Below, one piece after another: positions 33,818-41,936 of a stretch of DNA of 64,000 nucleotides. Made by a program: the position numbers and the translations under genes. Each line of letters starts with the position of its first letter. Within the stretch, counting starts at the first letter, position 1. Below the pieces are notes generated by a model. It had not been told where the DNA came from, ran no database searches, and worked only from the letters and a program-made list of their open reading frames with translations. Origin of the DNA: Amblyomma americanum (lineage: Eukaryota > Arthropoda > Arachnida > Ixodida > Ixodidae). The stretch lies in assembly GCF_052857255.1 (NCBI RefSeq), contig NC_135505.1, positions 55,591,868 to 55,655,867 of the forward strand, given 5' to 3'.

Positions 33818-35011
33818 ATGGCTACATTCAGTTGGCAAAGTGAATATGGCTGTGGCTATGAGTATGAGTATGGCGCTCAGCGCGCAGAAATGTCAGAGGC
33901 CGAGCGGACCATGGAAAAGGAGCGAGGCGACTCTATTATCCAAGAGCTGAAGCGCCAGTTAGCGGTAGCCGAAGAGAAGCTACGGCAGGAGAAGAAAAGG
34001 ATTGCAGAAGAGCAACGCTCGCGGAGAGCGGCGCGTGTATTGCAGGAGCCGGCACACGCCCAGCCGTGCTGTATCATCGCCAAGGACGCTGATCAAATGC
34101 TGATCGATGAGGCGAATAAAGAGGATAGCAGCAGCGTAGTTCAGTCCGTTCCTATTGAGAACAGACAAGAGGAATCACGGGTTCCTGCAAACAGCGGAGC
34201 TGTCGTTAGCGTCGAGGAGCCACACATTGTGCAGTCAACCACGGGTGTTGACACACACAAACACCCCTTGATTCCCAGATCGGAGGTGGGCTCTGCGCAT
34301 GTGCCTGGGAAAAATTCGACCAGCAATCAGACCATGCAGGCCGAATATTGCGAAGCAGCCGAGCATGTGGTTAGTGAGGCTAATGCCGCTGATAAGCGCA
34401 ACGGCATGAACTGCTCAGCCGATCGGGATGCCCACTCCGACCTTTTGTTACCAACGGAAGCAACAGCATGCCGGACAGGGCTTGGCGAAAGTGGAATGTG
34501 CGTTCAGACAGCATGCGCCGCACTCACAGCTGCGTTGGAGGAGCCAGCACCGCAGCTGGGTAGCCAGGGCTGTTCGGAGCCAGAAAACCCAGATTGGTGC
34601 ACCGCCGTGAAAGGCTGGCCTGTATATGAGTGGAATGTGAGCCACGAAGACTGCGAGGTCCTTCCGTGCCCTGAGAAAAGCGAAGTAACAATGCCGCTTA
34701 TAAGGGCGAACGGTGACGCATGCTGCGATCTCCTGGCGGGTCTAGTCGACAGGCGGATTGCAAGCCCAGAGGTCGCTGGTGATGAATTGGTTCAGCGGAA
34801 GATTCATCATTCAACGAAGCCTTCTGGCTACGAGCACTTACAGCCTTTCGCGGAAGCTTGCGCCCCATATGCGCAGACTGTCGGCGGCGCCACCGAGGTA
34901 GAAGATGAGCAATGCGACCGGAGAGCAGGACAAATGCCAGAATGGTGCACGCTGCATCAAGTAATCTCCAGTTTTATGCCATCGGGCCAGGTGTTCGATC
35001 CTGGTGGATAA
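33818..35011 (+). CDS. novel 397-aa ORF carried by the LTR retrotransposon
   Basis: Intact frame from ATG at 33818 (ATGGCTACATTC) to TAA at 35009. In-frame codons continue upstream to about 33770 but without an ATG. The N-terminus is Tyr/Gly-rich (SEYGCGYEYEYGAQR). A strongly charged region (about residues 22-75: MSEAERTMEKERGDSI, LKRQLAVAEEKLRQEKKR) looks like a coiled coil. The remaining ~320 residues are acidic, Cys-containing and low in predicted structure, with no signal peptide or membrane segment. I recognise no gag, zinc knuckle, protease, RT or integrase motif. It could be a divergent gag-like protein used by a non-autonomous element, or a captured host sequence. The lack of any stop over 398 codons, in an insertion this young, suggests it is or recently was translated. 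Confidence 0.7.
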   Translation: MATFSWQSEYGCGYEYEYGAQRAEMSEAERTMEKERGDSIIQELKRQLAVAEEKLRQEKKRIAEEQRSRRAARVLQEPAHAQPCCIIAKDADQMLIDEANKEDSSSVVQSVPIENRQEESRVPANSGAVVSVEEPHIVQSTTGVDTHKHPLIPRSEVGSAHVPGKNSTSNQTMQAEYCEAAEHVVSEANAADKRNGMNCSADRDAHSDLLLPTEATACRTGLGESGMCVQTACAALTAALEEPAPQLGSQGCSEPENPDWCTAVKGWPVYEWNVSHEDCEVLPCPEKSEVTMPLIRANGDACCDLLAGLVDRRIASPEVAGDELVQRKIHHSTKPSGYEHLQPFAEACAPYAQTVGGATEVEDEQCDRRAGQMPEWCTLHQVISSFMPSGQVFDPGG

Positions 35012-35669
35012 AGAAAAACGCCTTAAGATCCCAGCCTTAACTCACTCTGCCGGGTGGTGATAGGTGTAAAGATGTACTTGTGGCTCGAGCACACAACGAG
35101 GCAGGGGGTGAGAGTGGGGGAACATGAGCACAAAAGACACTGAAGATGGTTGGACAGGCTCATGCCAGTGGGCTTATTCTGTCCTTTGCGAACTGTTTTC
35201 CTTTCTGAGGACATATAATCCATGTCTGGCGAATAGCGCCGCGTCACAATGTCTGTATTGCCCTCATTTGGATCGGGTTGCGGTGTATATGCATGAGAGC
35301 TGGAGTTATTGTATGTTTTCTTCATTCGGTATGCAGTTCCATGTTGTTGCGTGTGAAATTTTTGTAATGCTTTTATGAGAGGATTTCATTTCTGCTTGTC
35401 GTCCTGTACTTGAAATGTGTTAACTAAGAATTGTGCTTGCGTCCGCATGCCTGAAGGTATCTTCCCTAGCATGTTTTTTCTTTCAATTGTTAGTAGGATG
35501 CAGAAGGCTATTTTTTTTTGTGCTGGTACAGCGGCCAGTGGGGGCCCGGACCCTTTTGCTTTCGCGCATTTTGTATGTTGTTGAAGGCCGGATTTTTTTG
35601 TTGTGCTATTGTGGGCTTCGGTATGTTGTTTGTACAGCAACTGTCCCTCCAACATTCTTGGTGGGGAGG
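35012..35669 (+). other. 3' internal non-coding region of the LTR element
   Basis: About 650 bp between the ORF stop and the 3' LTR with no coding motif. It ends in the purine tract GGTGGGGAGG immediately before the LTR. Confidence 0.6.
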
Positions 35670-36300
35670 TGTTAAGTGGAAGCCCACAAGGCCGATGGGA
35701 CCCCCCCCCCGCACCTGTTACCAGGAGCGGTCATGCCCGAGGGGGAATCGAGGAATGTACGTCGAGGCGTGACGCCCGCGCTTAGGGTGAAAGGCGGCAC
35801 TAATCCTTTCTGTCCCGACGCGTGGCAACCGGTGCATCGAATGCGCATGCAGCGAGCTGCGCATTCCACTGGGCTCGCGACAGCCAACGGGGACAATGCC
35901 CCCCCCCCCCCCCCCCCCCCCGCACCTGCTACCAGGAGCGATCATGCCTGGGGCGGGCCCTGGGCTCCGCCCACTAGTACATACGATGCAATTGCTTTGC
36001 TATTGGTCTAAATTGGGGGAGAGCTAGATTACTCAAGCTCCGCCCAATTATCGAAGGGGTTAAAACCCGCGGAAAACGACGACTTGGGACGAGCGCGCCG
36101 AGTCTCAAGCTCGGCCGTTTTTAACTGCCTTTTACTCACCTGTCTTTTTATGTCAGTGCCGTCTTTAATAAATAAGTTTTGCTTTGAGAAGCTGGAATTG
36201 CTGCCCCAACCGGCAACGTGTCGCCGGACGAAGACCTGAAGTACTCTTCGTACTGCTAACTGCCGTTCCCATCGGTAGGAGGGCAGAGGAAAGTTTAACT
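35670..36300 (+). repeat. 3' long terminal repeat
   Basis: A 631-bp LTR nearly identical to 32771-33400. The visible differences are the lengths of the two C-runs (10 and 23 here, 16 and 16 in the 5' LTR) and one C-to-A change (CAGCCAACGG here, CAGCCCACGG there). Confidence 0.92.
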
Positions 36301-36360
36301 CGCCTGATTCACAGCTGAGCATATAAGCCTGAGCGTGTGCGCTTGCTAGTCACATGCGCC

Positions 36361-36657
36361 ATGGATGAAGAAGCGGATGGTGAGTGCGAGTACCGTGCGC
36401 AGCATCTTCGGAGACTGCGAGAAGCTGCGTCGGACGACCCGGAAATCATTGCTTGGCGTGAGGACGCCCAAAAGCATAAAAATGAAACACGAAACGCTAG
36501 GCCTTCGTCTGAGACATCGAAAGAGCGGGAAGAACGTCTCGCAGAGCGGCGGCGTCAAGACGCGGCGTTAAGACGCGGAGCGACAGAGACGGCGAGCCGT
36601 TGGCAAACTAGGAGAATAAGAACAGCCGATGGGTCAGGAAGAACCGGAGACGAATAA
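36361..36657 (+). CDS. small basic STPR-like protein
   Basis: A 98-aa frame beginning MDEEADGECEYRAQHLRRLR. The C-terminal half is a run of charged residues (SKEREERLAERRRQDAALRR) resembling the Arg/Glu-rich 23-residue units of STPR domains, which bind DNA in some insect proteins. The ATG has good context (GCGCCATGG), and a TATA-like CATATAAG sits 40 bp upstream at about 36319. STPR-like ORFs of this type appear to be multicopy in ticks, so it may belong to a transposon family rather than being a unique host gene. The LTR retrotransposon inserted 60 bp upstream of the ATG has separated it from its GC-rich 5' flank (32580-32765). There are too few repeats to be sure of the domain. Confidence 0.5.
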   Translation: MDEEADGECEYRAQHLRRLREAASDDPEIIAWREDAQKHKNETRNARPSSETSKEREERLAERRRQDAALRRGATETASRWQTRRIRTADGSGRTGDE

Positions 36658-38476
36658 GGCGCACCGGATGACTGGCTACATCATAAGGCTGGCGGCCAGT
36701 GCTTAGGCAAAAAGGACATTCGAGTCCTTTCGTTACGCGTATCCTCGCCTAGCTGAGCTAAGCCACAGCTGATTTTTGTTTTTAATTGTGGAGTTTAACG
36801 TGCGGAAGCGACAAATTTGCTATGGGGCTTATCAACGAGAGCCAATATCACATAGCATGGGCGCTTTGGTATTTCTCCTCCAACTAAATATTCCCGACGC
36901 GGCCGCAATCGTCTCTCCGAAATTGGGATCAGGCGCCACTGAGCCACCATGGCTGGTCAGTTTACTGCAATTCAGGGCCACAACATTTTGCTTCCGCTAA
37001 AAAGAAAAGCGTAATAAAGCACTGTCAGAAGCGCTCTTTATTCTAGCGACCGAAGCGATGACCTTGTGGTAGAGCATCCCCATCGCATTTCAGGGGCGTT
37101 GAGCTCAATTCCCAGTGCCGCGGGGTACCAACCGATTTTCTAATGGGTACACATTTCCCTCGGCCTGGTAATCGGCTTTTCTTGGATGAACGGTTTGGGA
37201 AAAGGGTCTTAGACTCTATTCTCAAGCATAAAATAAAAACGTGTGTCCGTAACCCCCGCTTCTAATAGCGTTTCTGACAGGCATATGACGGACTTACACC
37301 ATTTCAGGGCGCTTGGATAAGCTTAACGGGCACTTGCTGAACTGACCGGTGTATATGCGTCGTGTGTTTCTTAAAACCTTTACGTGTGAGTGTAGCGCTG
37401 TCTTTTTTCTTCCACTCGCGTTCCGACGTGGTGCGCTACATTAAACGGACCGACCATTGCACAGAACGTGTCAGGTGTTTACTGGGGAACTGAAAAGATC
37501 GCGACTCATTTTCAAGGAAATGAGCACATCAGTATCGAAGAAACGGCCAAATTTATAATTTTAACTTCGCATTCAAAATCAAATAAGCAAACTGCAGCGC
37601 CATCTTTGGGAAAAACGCTCCCATTAGTGTAGCGCTCCATTTGACCACATTTTGGCAAAGTGTAACTTTTTTAACTGCAAAAGTCTTTTCTTATTAATCA
37701 GCTTTACCCACGTTTTCTTAAAGTTTGCGCTTTCGCCAGTGCGCCTTTCAGTGAAACGAACGCACGCTTCGCATCACCGAAAATCTGCTTTTAACTTCGG
37801 TTACTAGATGGCGTCACAGTGCTTTTTGTTTCTTGAATCAACAGGGACCATGACGGAAACGTACCGCGCAAAGAAAGATGACTCCCCAACATGCCCAGAC
37901 TGCCACCTTAGGCAAAAACGATTCACCAAAACTTTCGTCGACGAGGTGTATACATCCCTGTGCAGTAGCAGGTTTAGGTGTGGAAGCGGAAATTGGTACT
38001 ACTCTGTTTTAAAAATGCCTCTGGGTGAGATTAGATTACTCTTTTTTACATGATTGCCCTTAACCTGCAATCGCCATCGCTTTCGCTGATCATAGCTTCC
38101 AGCATCGGCCTACATAAAAAAAAAAACGGGCGCACGCACTGATCGAAGAATTTTCGGCAAGGTAGTCAACAGCGTTTCTAGGAAAACCATTGCGGAATCG
38201 AGCACATTAGATATAAGTCTTTCTGTTACGACGAAAAAAAAAATCGCGTCTTAAAATTCTTTGTTCCGTAGCTTTATTCTGCCGATTTTGGCGGTCTTAT
38301 CAGTAGGTGCATTTGGATCGGGTGCGCTAAAGCGGATGCAGCGCTGGTGTACCAGTGAATTGTTCTTCTGAAAAGAAAGGCTATAGACCGCGATTGTATT
38401 TTTTTTGTGTGTGTCGACAGCCTTGTTTTTTTTCCGTGATGCGGGTAAGCATAATCGCATCTTTTTGACTACGCAG
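36658..38476. other. 3' part of the gene 2 intron, no gene
   Basis: AT-rich and unassigned apart from a tRNA-like SINE at about 37040-37240. Open frames here are short and lack domains. Confidence 0.5.
37040..37240 (+). mobile_element. tRNA-derived SINE, third family
   Basis: CTTGTGGTAGAGCATCCCCA is box-A-like and GTTGAGCTCAATTCCCAGTG is box-B-like. A non-tRNA body ending in AAAATAAAAACG follows. It is too diverged to fold as a functional tRNA. Confidence 0.6.
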
Positions 38477-38652
38477 CCATGGATAGGACCAGAAGAGCCT
38501 CCCGTCTTCCAAACCCTTGTCCACAATACTCTCCGCCGATTGATGGATGCGAAGGACACCTCCGCAGCAACGAGACCTGCCTCACGCTGAACTGCAAGAG
38601 TAGGGGAAAGACCTGCTGCAATGGTCCGTGCGGAGATCCTTTCTGCGTGTAG
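38477..38652 (+). CDS. secreted WAP-like protein, gene copy 2, exon 2
   Basis: Last coding exon of copy 2, opened by an ACGCAG acceptor and ending at TAG (38650). It encodes a 12-residue N-terminal extension absent from copy 1 (MDRTRRASRLPN). The shared cysteine module follows: PCPQYSPPIDGCEG, RSNETCLTLNCKSR and KTCCNGPCGDPFCV. The joining codon is again proline. An alternative AG at about 38499 could trim part of the extension without changing frame. Codon-level similarity to 11604-11743 is clear throughout. Confidence 0.85.
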
Positions 38653-38661
38653 GGTAGTCAC

Positions 38662-38667
38662 AATAAA
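38662..38667 (+). terminator. AATAAA polyadenylation signal of WAP-like gene 2
   Basis: AATAAA lies just after the stop codon of exon 2, in a similar position to the signal of gene 1. Confidence 0.7.
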
Positions 38668-38744
38668 CACTTTTCTCACACCCAACGACCATAGCTTCAA
38701 TTTATCTTGTGGCCTTTGAGATATAACTTCTTTGAAGAGACGGC

Positions 38745-39254
38745 ATGAATTCTTGCTTTTTTATTTTCCTAGCGCTTTGTGTACACACACAGATTATGTG
38801 TGCACCCGCCTTTAGAGCACCTGGGGAAGTTCCAGTGTCACAATCTCCTGTCTTACAAGCTCCGGTTTCGCAAGCTCATTCGGAAGCCAACTGCCGAATC
38901 ACGGGGGGGGGGACATGTTGTCCTTAGCTTTCCTTATCCGAGAATTGGTCGGAGCGAGATGTTAAAAGAACAATGTTTATCAAGCACAGAGAGACGATAC
39001 AAAGAAATCACTCTTTACGCATCAGAATGCATCCAATGATAAACTTGAGGGAGCCTACAATACAGAAAGAAATGTTACGAAAATTCACTAATACAAGATG
39101 GGGGCAAACAGAGAGGAATGTATCACTGCATCGTTTTTTAACCTCAAATGCCACCTTTTCCAAAAGCAACCAAGCAACAGACTTTGTTCGCCTCACCTTT
39201 CGAGACCTCATGGGATTTAGGGTTTATGCAACGGCTCCAATATACGATGAGTAG
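38745..39254 (+). pseudogene. possible secreted protein ORF interrupted by one stop
   Basis: The frame opens with MNSCFFIFLALCVHTQIMC, a convincing signal peptide, then a Pro/Val/Gln-rich section (VPVSQSPVLQAPVSQ) and NCRITGGGTCCP. A single TAG at 38925-38927 follows. The same frame then stays open to 39254, including ATG codons and the segment TDFVRLTFRDLMGFRVYATA. A run of nine G at about 38903-38911 sits just before the stop and could hide a slip. Either the first 60 codons are a small secreted peptide, or the whole is a decayed single-exon secretory gene of about 170 codons. I recognise no family. Confidence 0.4.
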
Positions 39255-39954
39255 CAAACCCTGTTGCTTAGTTACTTTTGGCAGAGACGCTACATCTTAA
39301 TTATTTAAGCCACTAGGACTAAAACACGTAAAGAGTCCAGTTAAATTTACGGTTGATTCCAGGCCAGTTTTCACGTTGCATGCTCCATGCCTTCACTTGT
39401 GCTATTGGTATGCGGTGTTGCATGCAGCTCCCCTGGAAAGACCCTTATGGAGGCTCGCAGGGACAGACCGTCATCTATTCTGTGTGGTACAGTCGCTAAG
39501 GGATGCAATGGGCACCAACGCTGTACCTTTTGCAAAGTTATATATGAATCAGGCATGTTTTCCAACGTTTAGAATTGTAACATCACAGAAGTGCAGAGTT
39601 TTAGCGCGATCGTACGAAAAATGCGCTTACTATAGCAACTACGACCATGGGGCTGATGAGGCAGGGCAAGGAACGGCAGCGATAGCAACGCCAGAGCATC
39701 ACCATACTTGCCGTACGACTGCCCACTTGAGCTAGGACTCTCGAATATGGGGCGTATCACGCAACTTCGGCCTATTATTTTAAAAAAGTTGTTCATCGCA
39801 GATGCGTGAAGTCTACTACAGTTTGTTAGCCGTTATGTGGTGCAAATCAGGGTTTTAAGATTTCAACCCAATTAGTTCATTACTAGATATTATTACGGGG
39901 GTTAGCTCAACAGCAGGGGCGACAGGCTGCAGGAAGAAGAACACCAAATATTAA
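39255..39954. other. unassigned stretch
   Basis: No supported gene. A short frame at 39387-39572 starts with a hydrophobic, signal-like stretch (MPSLVLLVCGVACSS) and has several cysteines, but it has no supporting splice sites, paralogue or signal. Confidence 0.4.
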
Positions 39955-40230
39955 GTCACCCAAGCACTAGCTGCAGCGTCCTCGAGGAGGTCGTGGACCA
40001 CTTTGGAAAGAAAGCATGGACCTCGATCCGTAAGCAGTTGACGAAGAGCGCCATGAAGGGGACGACGTGATGTTGAAGAAAGTCGGCGACTTCGGAGGCG
40101 CACTTCGTCGTGATAGCGTAATGAGCAGCGGTAGTGTAATCGGGCGCAATGGCAATGCGCTTGCTCCCAGAAGTTAATGGGGGAACAGGCCCAAGCCGAT
40201 CGAGACTGCCACGGCTGGTCAGGCCCAGCC
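39955..40230 (-). mobile_element. Gypsy integrase fragment, minus strand
   Basis: Minus-strand translation gives GPVPPLTSGSKRIAIAPDYT, TAAHYAITTKCASEVADFL and, in another frame, LLTDRGPCFLSKVVHDLLED. This is the DDE core of a Gypsy integrase (D in APDYTT, D in TDRG). It is a different copy from the element at 22640 and is frameshifted. Confidence 0.8.
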
Positions 40231-40572
40231 CGCCTGACCAGGACCGACTTCGCCGTTTGCCCCAGTCCCGTCCACCACCCAGACCAAAAGACACTATGAT
40301 CAGATCATACTTACCAAGCCGTCAGCGACCCGACCTACCCGAGACGTATCAACACATAGCCCCCCCCCCCCCGGCCCATGCCGTTTTATGCGCCCATGGA
40401 GACCGTCGGCTAAAGGTGACCTGTGTGCCGGAAGCTTTGAGGATCAGTGCTCATCCTATCAACTTATCTCTTTTATCGTGACGGCAAGCCCTACCACTTT
40501 CTCTGTACATCCCTCCTGCAAAGCCCAGCGTGATGTCGTACCTTTCATTGTCATTGTTCTAGCGCGCATTAT

Positions 40573-40729
40573 TGTGACGATCGCTCGGTTGCCCCGGGTA
40601 GTGGCACGGACTAAAAGAGGACAAAGTGGGCAGTGACGTGGAACGGCGCGCTCGCGCTAGGCCCACCGCCATTAAATCGTGCCATAGCCATCTCTCATCT
40701 AGCCTTAACTTCATCAGCTTGCCGTTACA
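40573..40729. repeat. possible short solo LTR
   Basis: 157 bp starting TGTGACGATC and ending GCCGTTACA, so the termini form an imperfect TGT-x-ACG/CGT-x-ACA inverted pair. It lies close to the Gypsy integrase fragment. No target duplication was found, so the call is tentative. Confidence 0.4.
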
Positions 40730-40924
40730 TAAGAATATTTAATATGCACAATGTTATTTAATTTACGGCCCAGAGCATTTCCTTACGCTGTATAACGTTT
40801 CCAAAAACAGCGGAGTCATTTTTTTTTCTTCTAGCAGCGTATACTTCTGAACTGTTATTTTTTTCCCGGCGTCCAAAAAAATGCGGCGAAATATGAAAAG
40901 GAAAAATTCGCGCTCTGAACGGTG

Positions 40925-41161
40925 TTTTTTGGCTTATGGGGGTCTAACGTCCCAAAACAAGACAGGCTATGTGAGACGCCGTAGTGAAAGGCCTCCGGAA
41001 ATTTCGACCACCTGTTGTTCTTCGACGTCCACTGACATCGCACAGTACAAAGGCCTCTAGAATTTCGCCTCCACCGAAATTCGACCGCCGCGGCCGGGAT
41101 CGAACCCGCGTCTTTCGGGCCAGCAGCCGAGCGTCATAACCACTGAGCCACCGCGGTGGCT
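40925..41161 (-). mobile_element. Ruka-like tRNA-derived SINE, minus strand
   Basis: A well-preserved copy. The plus strand ends in AACCACTGAGCCACCGCGG (reverse of the tRNA head) and carries GGCCGGGATCGAACCCGCG (reverse of box B). The body has CTCCGGAAATTTCGACCACC, and the 3' end has GGGGTCTAACGTCCCAAAAC. Confidence 0.9.
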
Positions 41162-41647
41162 GTCAACGATGCTTGGAACGAATGAAGCGTGCGCTCTCTC
41201 TGTGTTAAAGTGAACGGCCGCCCATCGCGTCGATGGAATGCAAAATGAAACAAATTTTTGAAATAAATGAAGGAAGGCAAAGTTGAAATATTAAATTTTC
41301 TGTTTTCTTTTCTTTGTTTCTCGTCAGTGGGAAGCCTGATAAAAGTTTCGTTTCAATTGGTTTCCGGTGCCCTGCTTGTCACTTTTCGAAGACCGTAACA
41401 CGATTTCCATGTTTCGGACGAAATTAAAGGCGCACTTTCAAGCCGTTGCCGACAGTAGCGTTGGGCTCTCGCTTCGACACGATGACCGTGCATGCTTCGT
41501 TAGTTGACAGGACTGTTGACAGTCCTACAATATTGGAGTGCAATGCTGAAATCACTTTGTTTTGCTCATATTTATCGGACTTTTTTTGAATTCCGGAAAC
41601 AATAACCACACAGAAATTACATTCATACAGAAAACTGATTTGGCTGT
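41162..41647. other. spacer before the P-type transposon
   Basis: AT-rich sequence. I see nothing recognisable. Confidence 0.4.
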
Positions 41648-41655
41648 TCCTGGAC

Positions 41656-41686
41656 CATGGTGTTAGAATAGGTTAGGTGTGTGAAC
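41656..41686 (+). repeat. left terminal inverted repeat of the P-type element
   Basis: The first 20 bases are identical to the inverted right end; the next 11 are partly conserved. Confidence 0.9.
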
Positions 41687-41936
41687 GGGCCGTCCTGCGA
41701 CGGAGAGCAAGTGGCGACAGCGAGGAACGAATTTCCGCCGGCCGCCGAAAGATGGCGCGAGGCGGTTGGGGGCTTGGCTTTAGGTGGCTGAAGGCCGGCG
41801 GGTTGCCGAAAGGAACGTGTCAGCTCTTGTCTTCTGTCGTCCGCGTCGTTTTTCTCTCGTGCACGTGCTCGCTGCCTTTCGCTGATATCCACGCTCCATC
41901 ATTTTCTTCGTTTTTGGTGCATTCTGCGTTCGCGTG

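Larger units (their letters stand above)
32771..36300 (+). mobile_element. young non-autonomous LTR retrotransposon with a single novel ORF
   Basis: A complete 3.5-kb insertion: 5' LTR 32771-33400, internal region 33401-35669, 3' LTR 35670-36300. It is flanked by a perfect 5-bp target duplication, CGCCT (32766-32770 and 36301-36305). A primer-binding-like sequence GGTGCCGTGACCAGGATC follows the 5' LTR directly, and a purine tract GGTGGGGAGG (35660-35669) precedes the 3' LTR. Outside two C-runs, the LTRs differ by about one base. The internal region has no recognisable gag, protease, RT or integrase, only one intact ORF of 397 codons. Mobilisation must have come from an autonomous partner; the PBS style is reminiscent of BEL/Pao, but that assignment is tentative. 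Confidence 0.9.
16930..38476 (+). other. intron of WAP-like gene 2, about 21.5 kb, retroelement-filled
   Basis: Bounded by GTAAGT at 16930 and TTTTTGACTACGCAG ending at 38476. The acceptor context (ACGCAG followed by CC) is the same as in gene 1. Its first 700 bp match the start of intron 1. The rest is a succession of a SINE, CR1, Gypsy, LINE, an LTR element and others. If a nearer exon 2 existed, I would expect to see its RSNETC/GPCGD motifs, and I see none between 16930 and 38476. Confidence 0.7.

Noticed and set aside
39387..39572. 61-codon frame with signal-like start and several Cys
   Set aside because: No paralogue, splice evidence or polyadenylation signal; too short to support.
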